Positions 9,510 through 19,113 of a stretch of DNA of 64,000 nt are shown piece after piece. The translations under genes were made by a program, and so were the position numbers. The notes under the pieces are model-generated. The model made no database searches and was not told the origin of the DNA. It saw nothing but the letters and a program-made list of their open reading frames with translations. Positions within the stretch are counted from its first letter, which is position 1. Every line of letters begins with the position of its first letter. The DNA is from Bog-473 sp963738135 (GTDB lineage Bacteria > Actinomycetota > Acidimicrobiia > Acidimicrobiales > RAAP-2): the NCBI GenBank assembly GCA_963738135.1, contig CAVTVK010000002.1, forward strand, positions 496,001-560,000, written 5' to 3'.

Positions 9510-11259
9510 GTGGCTGTCAGCGGGGTTCTCGTCGGCGTCCTGTGGCTGGCCGGGGCAGCCTCGGCCTGGGTCTCGGGTCACCGTGATCCCACGCAGGCGA
9601 TCTGCTCGCCGGCGTCGCCGCGTTCGCGCACGGCGGTGACCCGAGCCGGGCCTGGCATGCCCCCGTCGGCCCGGCCGTTCTCTATTGGACGCTCACTTGC
9701 TGGCCCTGGCGCTGGTCATCGCCGTCGCGATCGACGGCGTGGCATCTGCTGTCGTGCGGAGCGCACGAAGGCAAAGGAGGACCCGACAGCGATCGTCGGC
9801 CTGGCCAACCGACGCCAGGTGAAGGCCGCAGCCGGGGCGGAGGCTCTTCTCGCTCGCGCCGGAACGCTGCGACCGTCGCTGGATCGTCCGGCTCCCGCCG
9901 ATGTGGGGTACTGCCTGGGCTCGTCGCGTGGGGTCGAGTGCTGGTCCTCGGTGGAGGACTCGATGGTGCTCCTCGGACCTCCCCGAAGCGGCAAGGGTTA
10001 CAACATCGTGATCCCGATGCTGCTCGACGCGCCAGGGGCGGTCATCACCACCGCGACGCGTGCGGACAACCTGTCGGCCACGATGACGGCGCGGGCGGCC
10101 TGCGGGGCCCGGTCGGGGTGTTCGACCCCCAGGGCTTGGCGACCGGCAGTCCCCTCGGCCCTGCGCTGGTCCCCGGTGCGCGGATGCGAGCGCCCGCAGA
10201 CCGCCATGATCCGGGCCAACGCTCTGTGCGCCGACGCGGGGGAGGGGACAGAGTCGGGCACGCTTTTGGCGGCAACAGACGGTGGCCGCTGTGCGCTGCC
10301 TTCTGCACGCCGCTGCGCTCGATGATCGGGCCCCGGCCGATCTCTACCGTTGGTCGCTCTCCCCGGCCGCGGCCAAAGACGCGGTGGACATCCTCGTCCA
10401 CGCCCGCCGGCGCCGCCTTGGCATGGGACAAGGCAGCTCGACGCCATCGTCTCGGCCGATCAGCGCCAACGGGACTCGATCTGGGCCATGGTGGCCAACG
10501 CCTTCGCCGCCCTGGCCGATCCCCAGGTGCTCGACGCCGTCTCACCCGGGTCCGGGTGAGGACTTCGACCCGGCCGACTTCTTGCGCAAGAGCGGGACCC
10601 TGTACCTGATCGGTACGGCGTCGGGCGCGAGCGCCACCGCCGGCCTCGTGGCCGCCCTGGTCGAAGACGTGGTCGAAGTGGCCCGCCGCCTGGCGGCCGG
10701 CTCCCCGGGCGGACGTCTCGACCCACCGCTCGGGCTCATCTTGGACGAGGCGGCCAACTACCCGCTTCCCAGCCTCGGCGCACTCATGTCCGAAGGGGGA
10801 GGGACCGGCATCACCACCTTGGCCTGCCTCCAATCCCTCGCCCAGGCCCGGCACCGCTGGGGCCGCGAGCAGGCCCAAGGCATCTGGGACTCGGCCATCG
10901 TGAAGATCGTGCTCGGCGGCGGCGGCGATGCGGACGACCTCGCCGACATCGCTCGCCTCGTCGGCGACCGCACCGAGCGCGAGTACAGCAAGACCCGCCA
11001 GCCCGGTGGCGGCACGTCGGTCTCGGCGTCCACCCGGGAGCGGGCCATCCTCGACCCGTCCGCCATTCGCTCGATCACTCCTGGCCACGGGCTTGTGCTG
11101 CTGCGATCGGCCCGACCGATCATGCTGTCGCTGCGCCCGTGGACGGCACGCCGTGATGCAAGAACACTTCTGCGCGATCAAGCGGGCGTCGAAGAGGCTA
11201 TCCGCACGGCGGCCGCGCTGAGATGGTCGGACGATGCGTGCTTCTCGCCAGCTCACGCA
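9510..11259 (+). pseudogene. TraG/VirD4-like conjugative coupling ATPase, multiply frameshifted
   Basis: Coupling-protein segments appear in order but in changing frames. There is a hydrophobic N-terminus near 9510, a Walker A GPPRSGKG near 9976, 'GPVGVFDPQGL' near 10110, 'SADQRQRDSIWAMVANAFAA' near 10460, and from about 10560 a long open stretch with 'SGTLYLIGTASGASATAGLV', Walker B-like LGLILDEAAN and the TraM-recognition region. At least four frame changes are needed. The family couples relaxosome DNA to the type IV secretion channel at the inner membrane. The 3' part reads in frame into the next gene. Confidence 0.7.
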
Positions 11260-11802
11260 ATGACAGAGGGCACCGACAGCGGGATGCCCAGCAACCAAGG
11301 GCGCAGAGAGATCTCCGAGGTCGAACGCGTCGCCGCACTGGCCAAACTGTTCGACGCAGACGGTACTGTCGACTTGGGCGAGGTATCCGGAACGATGTAT
11401 TGGCCGGACCTCTTGCCAAGTGAGACCCAACGAGAGTGGGACCTGCTGCGGGCCTGGGTCGAACACCTTATGGCGCGGTTCACCCATCTCGACCACCACG
11501 TCATTCCTCGATGTTGGTTTCGCCATAACGGCCACGTCGAAGCCCTTGCCGCGTTGCGCGACCAAGAGATGGCGAATTACTCCGAAACCGCCCCGGGTAC
11601 ATCAGCCGTGGAGTTCACCGGGCTTTTCGCGACATCGAAGCCCGTCTGCCGCGAGTGGACCGGCCAGTTAGCATGCGGAGCTACTCACGAGGCCACTACC
11701 CATCGGATTCCACAGCTGGATACCGTCGAGTGGGGCCAGTTCGTGAATGACGACGTGAGTCGTCGAGATGCCCTAGCCGTGGCCACAACGCTGGCCGAGT
11801 AG
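11260..11802 (+). CDS. DUF4913-like protein of conjugative elements
   Basis: The proposed ATG at 11260 gives 180 residues. The core (about 50-125) reads 'YWPDLLPSETQREWDLLRAW', 'IPRCWFRHNGHVEALAAL' and 'EMANYSETAPGTSAVEFTG'. This is the Trp-rich DUF4913 pattern, a family that usually follows TraG-type genes in actinobacterial integrative elements. The function is unknown. No stop codon separates it from the TraG remnant, so translation may originally have begun inside or overlapping the upstream gene. The last 40 residues are not recognisable. Confidence 0.55.
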   Translation: MTEGTDSGMPSNQGRREISEVERVAALAKLFDADGTVDLGEVSGTMYWPDLLPSETQREWDLLRAWVEHLMARFTHLDHHVIPRCWFRHNGHVEALAALRDQEMANYSETAPGTSAVEFTGLFATSKPVCREWTGQLACGATHEATTHRIPQLDTVEWGQFVNDDVSRRDALAVATTLAE

Positions 11803-11811
11803 GAGTCAGTA

Positions 11812-12060
11812 GTGGCTGCTCGGACTGAGGCATTCCAGAGGGCTCTAGAGGCGCCAGAAGGCGAAGCAGTTCTGCGGCGCCTGTTGCCGATTGCGGCGGC
11901 GGCAGAGTACCTCGGAGTTTCTCGGCCAACGGTGGAGCGGCTTGTGTCCAGCGGCGGGCTTCCAATAGTGAAGGTCGCCGGATCCACCCGCTACGACATT
12001 GAGGACCTTGATGGGTTTGTCGAGAGAAATCGATGTCGCATGCGCAAGAGGATGCCGTAA
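11812..12060 (+). CDS. Excisionase-family HTH DNA-binding protein
   Basis: An 82-residue protein with a GTG start at 11812, 9 bp after the preceding stop. Residues 24-70 form the MerR-type/excisionase HTH: 'LLPIAAAAEYLGVSRPTVER', 'LVSSGGLPIVKV', 'GSTRYDIEDLDGFV'. In such elements these proteins bend DNA for excision or regulate transfer genes. It is intact, unlike its upstream neighbours. Confidence 0.75.
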   Translation: MAARTEAFQRALEAPEGEAVLRRLLPIAAAAEYLGVSRPTVERLVSSGGLPIVKVAGSTRYDIEDLDGFVERNRCRMRKRMP

Positions 12061-12297
12061 CGGACCCCTGGGCAACGGAGTGACTCGGCTCGGACTCAAG
12101 ATGCAGCTGGCGGCAGAGGTCCTCACTGGAATCAGAGACTGAAAAGGGGCCGGGACAGAACATCCCGGGCGTCGCGAGCACCTGATGGCGACTGGCCGCA
12201 TCCGTTGGAGAGTTTGGGGCGGAGTGACACCGTACGGGCCGGTGAGAGATAACCGAGCTCGGTCTATCAAAAGGGGGATCGCGTGCTATGGATGACG

Positions 12298-12561
12298 TCA
12301 CCGAACACCCGGTCGTGCGACGACGCAGGGACTTCCGCCTCGTGCGGACACCGCCGTCCTCCAGATCGTCTTGGGGCTGTTCTGGATGGTCTCTGAGTCC
12401 GAGTTGAGCGGCTCCTGGGAGACTCTCCTTTCGCGAGCATCCAGATAGCGAAGAATAGTGACGACCGCCCATGAGATGATCCCCCAGAACGCCACCATGG
12501 CGAGGCCCATCGCGATGGATAGGGCCCAGAGCCCGATTCCAATCTCGTTGAAGGGGTACAT
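12298..12561 (-). CDS. Small membrane protein, SHOCT-type N-terminus
   Basis: An 87-residue protein starting at ATG 12561 behind an AAAGGAG ribosome site. A preceding in-frame TTG at 12564 is also possible. Residues 10-40 form one strong membrane helix rich in Ala/Met/Trp/Ile, followed by a charged 'RYLDARERR' stretch. The layout matches small SHOCT-domain membrane proteins, but the expected C-terminal SHOCT helix pair is not present in this frame, so the 3' end may be frameshifted. No function can be assigned. Confidence 0.5.
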   Translation of the reverse strand: MYPFNEIGIGLWALSIAMGLAMVAFWGIISWAVVTILRYLDARERRVSQEPLNSDSETIQNSPKTIWRTAVSARGGSPCVVARPGVR

Positions 12562-12626
12562 CAAGGTGCTCCTTTCTTCTCAAGGATCGACAAGACCGTC
12601 AGAAGCCGGACGAAGGTCTCGTTCGA

Positions 12627-13021
12627 TTAATTCGATCTGCTCATGAGCCACGCCTCGACGCCGGCGCGAACACTTGGATGAGCCGCTATCGCGGCGAGAG
12701 CAAGGGCATCATCCTGAGTGAATGTACGGGTCGTCTCATGATTGGCAACCAGGAGCCCCACCGTCGTCCAAGGGTCAAGACCGGGGACGGTAGCAACAAT
12801 CGCATGGCGAATCCCAGGCAGTGGATGATCGAGTGAATACCACTGAGAGTCCGTCGATGAAGACGTGGCGTTGACGCTCCACCGGTCCCCTGGAATGATC
12901 GACCACCGGTGACCAATGGCCTGCCTCCCGGATACCTTGTCGATGACGAACCCACCGAACCCTCTGACACAACCAGCGCGCCCATTTCAGCTCCGGTCAT
13001 CTTGCGAGCGACTTCGGACAC
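12627..13021 (-). pseudogene. GAF-domain fragment, frameshifted
   Basis: From GTG 13021 the frame reads 'SEVARKMTGAEMGALVVSEGS', a typical GAF opening helix and strand. Near 12970 the similarity shifts frame to 'FVIDKVSGRQAIGHRWSI' and continues through 'RHAIVATVPGLDPWTTVGLL' and 'TRTFTQDDALALAAIA' to a TAA at 12627. The latter half is the usual GAF ending. No output domain or upstream part is present. It is either a stand-alone GAF protein with one indel or the tail of a larger sensor. Confidence 0.45.
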
Positions 13022-13622
13022 ATAGAGAGGGCGCGACCAGGGCGCGGTCGTTCCAATCCCGAACGGTCACGGGGCATGGCGCCGTCATAGGTTTGCCTTG
13101 ATCTGCAATTCTTCACGCCTTGACGGCGACTAGGGATCTTGACGGTCTTGAGCGCTTGATGCCTGGCGACCATGCCCTGTAGGTGTTGTCATCTGGGCTA
13201 AGTCGGGGTGGATCGACTCGTCAACCCGAACGCCTCTGGGCAATCCGGCAACTACTCTGTCTAATCAACATCGAGGCTTCATAGCTCACCTTTCCTCTAT
13301 TCGAACTGCGACAACGTCGATCTGGCACGCGAACCCAAGTTCGGGTTCTCTGTTCCATGCAACTCTTGCACGGTCAATCAATCTCGCCAGGGTGCAGACT
13401 GCGATAGTCATGCCGATGACCAAAGACTCGACAACAGCGAGCCTTGCCTCACTGCTTCGGACGGCATCGAGGGCCGCGGTGCATGGTCGCTTCATCAAGT
13501 GCAGGACGTGGGAGGGCGCACTCATTATGCTGCCTCCGTCGGTACATGAGCAGGATTCAAGTTGCGAGGGTTTGCTCGACGGTCAGTGGTTGCGACACGA
13601 GCGCGGAGGAGTCTGCGGATAG
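13022..13622. other. Region without a confident gene
   Basis: Six hundred bases with no recognisable protein family. A 79-codon minus-strand frame at 13286-13525 has one hydrophobic stretch ('VVESLVIGMTIAVCTLA') and could be a small membrane protein, but start context and composition give no support. Confidence 0.3.
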
Positions 13623-14351
13623 CTAGGGGTTGTGATTCGAGGAGCTCGCCGAGAGCTCGAGCGGCCCGTCGCTGTGGATGGGAGCTTGAAGAACCGGCGA
13701 GTAATGGACGTGGTTTCCTCGAGGTGAGCATGCCCTCAAGTTCTGAACGAATTCGATGACCTTGATTCTGCGGGGGCCCGCCATCTCGAAGGTCTCGGGG
13801 GGAAGCCGGCCATCGACGGCTGCTTCTACGGCTTTCACTACGTCGCCGACGAAGACAGGCTCGATCTCGATCGGCGCAAAGCTCGTCGGCTGCAAGGACA
13901 AGGCGTGGTGCATCAGCTCGATGAACGGTCCTGGGTCATTCGCGGTTCCGTAGACCTGCATCGCTCGAATGATGGTTACCTTCGATGCGCTTGCGAGCAC
14001 AAGGCCCTCGAGGCGCCCGAGTGCTCCGAGATGTCCAGGCCTACCCGGGTCAGCGCCAACCAGACTGACGAGCACGATACGTTCGACCTTGCCCAGTGCC
14101 GCCGCTGCCAGCGTGATGCCACATGGGGCCAAGCCAACGTCGCGGGCTGGGTTGGAGCTCCGTGGCACCAGGCGGGGTAGGAGGACGAGCGTCGTAACTT
14201 GGTGGAGCGAGGCGCTCCCCGGGCCCATGTCTCGGACCGCCAGGCCGGAGCCGGCGAGGCGGCTTCCGATACGCTTGGCAAGCCAGTCGTCAGTCCCAGC
14301 TATTGCCACTGATGTCTCCTTGCACAAGGGCTGTCCGGCCTCGTTTCTCAT
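13623..14351 (-). CDS. NAD(P)-binding Rossmann protein (NmrA/SDR-a type)
   Basis: From ATG 14351 the protein has 242 residues; an upstream in-frame ATG at 14387 would add 12. It begins with a degenerate nucleotide-binding strand 'SVAIAGTDDWLAKRIGSRLA', where the usual GxTGxxG is altered. 'VERIVLVSLVGADPG', an 'LVLASASKVTIIRAMQVYG' strand and 'EPVFVGDVVKAVEAAV' follow, all typical of atypical SDR/NmrA proteins that bind NAD(P) without clear dehydrogenase activity. The loss of the Gly motif makes cofactor binding doubtful. It is divergent from a sensor-like XRE gene with a shared palindrome. Confidence 0.6.
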   Translation of the reverse strand: MRNEAGQPLCKETSVAIAGTDDWLAKRIGSRLAGSGLAVRDMGPGSASLHQVTTLVLLPRLVPRSSNPARDVGLAPCGITLAAAALGKVERIVLVSLVGADPGRPGHLGALGRLEGLVLASASKVTIIRAMQVYGTANDPGPFIELMHHALSLQPTSFAPIEIEPVFVGDVVKAVEAAVDGRLPPETFEMAGPRRIKVIEFVQNLRACSPRGNHVHYSPVLQAPIHSDGPLELSASSSNHNP

Positions 14352-14393
14352 GTCTCTAGTGTGCACCCTGGCTGGATCAACTGTCATCTAGCA

Positions 14394-14406
14394 TTAGCAT
14401 TGCTAA
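14394..14406. promoter_or_regulatory. Palindrome in divergent promoter
   Basis: TTAGCA-T-TGCTAA is a perfect 6-bp inverted repeat between the NmrA-like gene and the XRE/cupin gene, 25 bp before the latter's start. It is a plausible operator for the XRE protein. Confidence 0.5.
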
Positions 14407-14431
14407 TATCGATGATGGGGAAGGATGAGAC

Positions 14432-15560
14432 GTGGAGTCTGGGTGGGTGAGCAGCGGGGTGGCGGATCTCGATGAAGCCATCGGCGGGCTGATTCCGGGG
14501 GACAACATCGTCTGGGTGGCCGACAACAGCACGGCCTTCCAATCCTTCGAAGACGCCTTCTTAGCCGAGGGCTTCCGACGCGGCCGGACCTGCGTTTACG
14601 TGCAGACTGACAGCGAAGAGCCGGCTCTCCACGTCCATGACCCAGCCATGGTCGTATTCGATGCACGTGCGGGCAAGCCTCATGGAAACGCGACCGCTCT
14701 CGAACAGGCACTCATCGAGATCGGTGCGCGGGCATCACCAGGCCCATGTCGTTGTGGGCGGGCTTGATGCGTTGGTCCGCCGATGGGGCCCTGACCGGGT
14801 CGCTGACTTCTATCGCCGCACGTGCCCACGATTGTTCGGCTTCGGCGCCCTCGCTTACTGGCGCGTATCTAGAGGAGCAATCGCCTCCTCTTCGCTCGAG
14901 CAAATCCGCCACGTCGCCCAATGTGTCTTCGAGATCGGCGACGGTCATCTCAACGTCGCCAAAGCCGAAGGCCGCTCAGCGGCGGTCCAAGGCCGGATCC
15001 TCAAGATGGACATCGAACAAGGTGTGCCCGTCCTCTCGAGTGAAAAGGCGCTCGGACGAATCGGGCGGGGATTGCAACAACTCCGACGCCAACGGAACTT
15101 GAGCCAGGCGGACATTGCCGCCTACGCCGGGGTCACGCCAAGCGCCATCTCTCAAGCTGAGGCTGGTCGGCGAGGGCTCTCGCTCGACACATTGCTCGTC
15201 TTGGGCGAACACCTCGGCATAAGCATCGACGCGCTCCTCGACAACAAGCCCGCGACCGGTTACGTCTTGGCTCGGCGGCCGACCGCGTCAGGCACTGTGG
15301 CTTCCCTTTTCGACGATCCCGAACAAGGTCTGGTGGTCTACCTCGTCCGGCTCGGGCCCGGTGCCGAAGGCTCACCACCCTTCAGTTTCAAAGGAATCGA
15401 GCTGATCGCGGTCGCCTCTGGGATCATCCAGTTGACCGTCGGACCCGAAACGCCGGTGATGCGAGCCGGGGATGCCGTCCTCACGGCACGAGATCCCGTA
15501 CGGGGATGGCGAAACCTGTTCGCCGAACCGGCAACGTTCTTCTGGATCTTGAAGGCCTGA
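14432..15560 (+). CDS. RecA/KaiC-like domain with XRE HTH and cupin, frameshifted
   Basis: The first frame (14432 to about 14730) reads 'GVADLDEAIGGLIPGDNIVW', a KaiC/GvpD-type opening in which the Walker A lysine is missing ('VADNSTAFQSF'). After one frame change near 14730 it continues 'HHQAHVVVGGLDALVRRW', then an XRE HTH ('RRQRNLSQADIAAYAGVTPS', 'AISQAEAGRRGLSLDTLL') and a C-terminal cupin-like sensor domain to 15560. Joined, it is about 376 residues. I infer a ligand-responsive transcription factor whose degenerate ATPase domain is regulatory, autoregulating through 14394-14406. The single frameshift may be an assembly error. Confidence 0.6.
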
Positions 15561-15760
15561 CAGCGAACGCCGGAGCACGACCATTCAGGTTCGGCCGATC
15601 AGCGGCGAACCACGTGTGGGAGTTGATCGCCTTGGTATTACCGAGTCGTGACTCGAAAACTTTCGCATGAACACGCTCCGGTGTGTTCGAACCGATACTC
15701 GAATTTGATAGGGCAATGAGTTGGAGATGCATCCAAGCCGTACGCGGGGCTCCGCCCGGG

Positions 15761-16669
15761 TTATCTCGGTACGTCCGAGGGAGCGACCTCTGCCCCTTGT
15801 TCGTCGAGCATCCTTCGACCATAAGCCAGTTCCGCGGCCATCACAGTCTGTTCGATGAGCAAGGCAATGGTCATGGGGCCCACACCACCGGGAACGGGAG
15901 TGATAAGGCTCGCCACCGGTCTTGCCTCGTCGAAAGCGACATCACCGGCATTGTCCTCGTTGTATCCGGTATCCACGACCACCGTCCCAGGCTTTAGCCA
16001 CTTGCCTCGAACGAACCTGGGTCTACCAACGGCGGCCACCAGGATGTCGGCCGAGGCGACGTGAGCCCGAATATCGCGCGTCGATGAATGGCAGTAGGTA
16101 ACGGTGGCGTTTCGAGCAAGCAACAACATCCCCATTGGTTTGCCGAGGATGGGGCTTCGTCCGAGAACCACGGCGTGCTTGCCAGCCGGGTCAACGGCGT
16201 ACTCGTCAAGGAGGCGGATGATCCCCACTGGAGTGCACGGCGCGAAGCCAGGAATACCGAGAGCCATTGCGCCGAACGAGTGTGCCGTCACACCGTCGAT
16301 GTCTTTGGACGGTGTAATCGCTTCGAAAACGGCGCGTTCGTTGACATGGGCAGCGAGTGGATGTTGCACGAGGATCCCGTCCACGTGGAATCCTCTGACA
16401 AGACGCGAACCGCCCTTAGGGCCTCTGCCGTCGTCACTGCGCCGTGAAGCTCGACCACTCGCAACGCAACACCAGCATCTCGACAGCGAGCCTGTTTCAA
16501 CTTGACGTAGGTGACCGCAAGCCGGATCATCATCCATCAGCACGACCGCCAAGCAAGGGGTCCGGCCAGCGCGCTCTTTGAAGCGAGCCGCTCGTTCGCC
16601 CGTCTTCGCCAAGATCTGCCGAGCGAGGAACGTCCCGTCCATGAGCCCGACGTTGTCAGCTGCATTCAA
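15761..16669 (-). CDS. folD: Bifunctional methylenetetrahydrofolate dehydrogenase/cyclohydrolase
   Basis: About 300 residues, the usual FolD length. 'VDGILVQHPL', 'PSKDIDGVTAHSFGAMALG', 'VVLGRSPILGKPMGMLL' and 'PVPGGVGPMTIALLIEQT' are all present, so the NADP domain and folate site are clear. The catalytic YxxxK helix is absent in the reading frame. It appears intact one frame over ('TYVKLKQARCRDAGVALRVV') between about 16395 and 16490, so two compensating indels garble roughly 30 residues. FolD interconverts 5,10-methylene- and 10-formyl-THF in one-carbon metabolism in the cytoplasm. If the indels are real, the enzyme is dead. Confidence 0.8.
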   Translation of the reverse strand: MNAADNVGLMDGTFLARQILAKTGERAARFKERAGRTPCLAVVLMDDDPACGHLRQVETGSLSRCWCCVASGRASRRSDDGRGPKGGSRLVRGFHVDGILVQHPLAAHVNERAVFEAITPSKDIDGVTAHSFGAMALGIPGFAPCTPVGIIRLLDEYAVDPAGKHAVVLGRSPILGKPMGMLLLARNATVTYCHSSTRDIRAHVASADILVAAVGRPRFVRGKWLKPGTVVVDTGYNEDNAGDVAFDEARPVASLITPVPGGVGPMTIALLIEQTVMAAELAYGRRMLDEQGAEVAPSDVPR

Positions 16670-16933
16670 GAGCCCGCTCCTCGAATCGACTGGGTGCGTC
16701 GCATGTGCCTGATCCTGGGCCCGGAGAGGTGGCCGGTCGAATCCCGATGAGGGTCGTCGTCTCGGTCCCTTCAGTGGGTTGGGTCATTCCAGGCTTCCGA
16801 CGATCTCGAACCTAAGCGGTACTGCGGGAGGAGATGGGCGAGGGAGCCTGCACCAATCGACCGGCTGGTGCGGTAGTGATCCCAAGATATCCGCCGGCTC
16901 CCTATTGGCGGAGGATCGCCAGGCCACCGTTGT

Positions 16934-17939
16934 TCAGTCTGAGCGCTGATCAATTCGGCTAACAGCCTCTTCGGCCTCGCTCACGAGGACGCTCACGAGT
17001 TCAGTCGCCGAAGACAGCTCGGTAATCAGGTCGATACCTTCCCCGGCCCAGATCGGGACGAAGCCCTGGTCGGCATCGACGATCGCCAGCCCGTAGGCGT
17101 CCAGCACCGAACTTCGTCCTCTCTCAGCTCGTCCTCCTTGTCCCGCCAGCGATCAAGGAAGTCGTTGCGCAAGGTTCGAGCCGTATAGCGGTGCGGCCAA
17201 GAAGAGCGCCGGGCGATATCGAGCACCCGGCTGCGCTCGGTGTCATCACCACTCCCCTCAAGAATCGCCTTGGTAACTGATGCTGCAACAAGGGCTTCGA
17301 GACTGGCCTCGAACCGGGTGCCGACCAGTGCTCCGGCCGCCCCGAGCATGAGGACCGCGGCCAAGCCACGGCCATCGGCAATGCCTCCCGCCGCCAGAAC
17401 CGGTGTCGGCGCGACAAGGTCGACGACGGCCGGCACAAAGGGCAGCGTCGCTCGTCGGCCACCGTGGCCGCCTGCCTCGGAGCCCTGGGCCACGATGACA
17501 TCGGCACCGACGTCGAGCGCGGTGCACGCCTCCTCGAGATCCGTCACTTGGATGATCAGCTTGGCATCCGACTTGACGAACAGCGTCGGCAAAAGGTCTC
17601 GGGTCGCCGAACGACAGCAAGATCGCGTCCGGCCCGTATTCGAGAGTCCAAAGGAGCGTCTCGACATCAAGGGCCCAAGTCAGGAGTCCGACGCCCCAGG
17701 GGCAGTGCGGTGGATCCGACCACAATCTCCAGCTCTCGCTCCAACCAGTCTCGATTGCCGCCGCTACCTCCGACCAGGCCGAGGCCGCCGCCGTTTGATA
17801 CCGCCGCGGCCAGCGCGCCACCGGCCACGTCACCCATCGGTGCCAGTGCAACGGGGTGCTTACTGACAGGGACTGCGTGAATGCCGTCTTTAGCGTCATG
17901 CATGCACCATCGTTCGCAATCGGTAAGCGCGAGCTCCAC
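16934..17939 (-). CDS. Nitronate monooxygenase (2-nitropropane dioxygenase family), frameshifted
   Basis: Similarity runs in order through four frame segments. The N-terminus has 'HPVALAPMGDVAGGALAAAV' and 'SNGGGLGLVGGSGG'. The middle has 'EYGPDAILLSFGDPRPFA', then 'VIVAQGSEAGGHGG' and 'TPVLAAGGIADGRGLAAVL', which carry the FMN phosphate-binding Gly motifs. The end is 'AYGLAIVDADQGFVPIWAGE' with a stop at 16934. The family oxidises alkyl nitronates with FMN and O2. Three indels are needed to join it. The start is taken in the first segment; ATG 17903 is also possible. Confidence 0.65.
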
Positions 17940-18090
17940 CGTAAGGATTTAACTGACAGCGTTCAACTGATACCCACCGGCTTCCCTGCGAGCGTCTTGC
18001 CCATACGGACCCGATGCTCTTGGCCGGGTCAGCCCCCACCCAAACCGAGGTTACATCGACGACCCGATTGACGTGCTCGCAAACGATGAT

Positions 18091-18753
18091 TCACAGCCGA
18101 GGTGCCTCTCGATCTCTCAGTTTGTCTACGACCGCCATCGCGGCACGGGCGGTCCGGCCCAGTACTCCGCTCCGGGGCAGATAGCGATGAGGGCGAGAGT
18201 CGGCGTGGCGGTGAGCAGCGGAGACCTGATCGTCGAGCTTCCCGAGCTCAGCTCGGCTCAAGGTCGAGCGGATACGGGAGAAAACTGACGACTCCTGTGC
18301 CTCTATGAGCTCATCCACCGCCGTCATGGCACGCTCAAGCAACTCGGGCAGATCGGGAGAACTGATCGATCTGCGTTCGATCTCCATCAGAAGCTTGTCA
18401 ATCTTCCGATAGCGACGTCGCAAGGACCTCCACAGGCGATGACCATCCTCGAGACGAGACCGGATCAGAGGTGCGAGCACCGATGCTTCGACGTCATCGT
18501 GCTCGCTGATTGCCTGGCGTATGCGGATAAGGCGATCTTTCCTCTCCCACGACGAGCTCGAAGGGCTAGAGAAATCTGCGAACAAGCGCTCCAGCGCCCG
18601 GTGTTCGTCGACAAGTTGCGTGATGCCGTCATGCGGTGTCGCGCTTTGATCGGCGGTGACGACGAAGGGGTCTTCAGAAAGAGACTGTGGGTCGTCCGTG
18701 TCCGTTCGTACCGTTTCGCTCGGGCCCTGTGGCTCTCTTGTTCGCAGTTGCAT
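18091..18753 (-). CDS. Hemerythrin HHE cation-binding domain protein
   Basis: A 220-residue cytoplasmic protein. After a polar 45-residue N-terminus comes a four-helix HHE domain with 'LVDEHRALERLF' and 'ISEHDDVEASVLAPLI', the helices that supply His and Glu ligands to a di-iron site, and 'AAHRHADSRPH' near the end. HHE proteins bind O2 or NO or store iron. A palindrome of the recurring family (18793-18808) lies 39 bp upstream of the ATG, with a GGAGG ribosome site between, linking it to the stress regulon described here. Confidence 0.75.
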   Translation of the reverse strand: MQLRTREPQGPSETVRTDTDDPQSLSEDPFVVTADQSATPHDGITQLVDEHRALERLFADFSSPSSSSWERKDRLIRIRQAISEHDDVEASVLAPLIRSRLEDGHRLWRSLRRRYRKIDKLLMEIERRSISSPDLPELLERAMTAVDELIEAQESSVFSRIRSTLSRAELGKLDDQVSAAHRHADSRPHRYLPRSGVLGRTARAAMAVVDKLRDREAPRL

Positions 18754-19113
18754 GGCGCCTCCATTCAGGCTGTGGCCAGTCTACCCGGTTTATCGACTCG
18801 ATACTAGAAATTTTAACCCGGCTCCGGTCCATTCTGGGTATTCGTCATCGGAAGCGGGATCCGACCGAGTATGCGCGAGCACAGTACAGAGGAAGCCGAA
18901 TTGAGTCATCGAGGGAAGGAACGCGGACGCCGCGGTGCTGCCGCGTGAGCCTCGAGGTCCGACCCCAGGGGGAGCCGAGAGACGACAGCGGGGATATTCG
19001 CGTCTGTTCACCCAAGAGTGTCGCGGCCAAGCCTTTGACCCGTTTTCTGTGGCCTGTTGATGGCCGCGACGATCCGCGGCACGGAGCCGGGCGATGGCCG
19101 GCCCAGATCGGCG
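18754..19113. other. Intergenic region with operator, no gene seen
   Basis: About 360 bp between the hemerythrin gene and the end of acnA. It holds the operator-like site at 18793-18808. I see no supported coding region in the remainder. Confidence 0.4.
18793..18808 (-). promoter_or_regulatory. Recurring palindrome, hemerythrin promoter
   Basis: Plus-strand TCGACT-CGAT-ACTAGA. The right arm matches the consensus TCTAGT-N4-ACTAGA exactly and the left arm at 4 of 6 bases. It sits 39 bp upstream of the hemerythrin start. Confidence 0.45.

Noticed and set aside
10045..11565. A 506-codon minus-strand frame across the TraG region
   Set aside because: No domain content; the plus strand carries clear coupling-protein motifs in the same interval.
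11696..12583. A long minus-strand frame over the second excisionase gene
   Set aside because: Low-complexity translation, and it overlaps an intact HTH gene on the other strand.
14355..14364. TCTAGT next to the NmrA-like start, as a further regulon site
   Set aside because: The matching right arm fits only 2 of 6 bases; a chance half-site.
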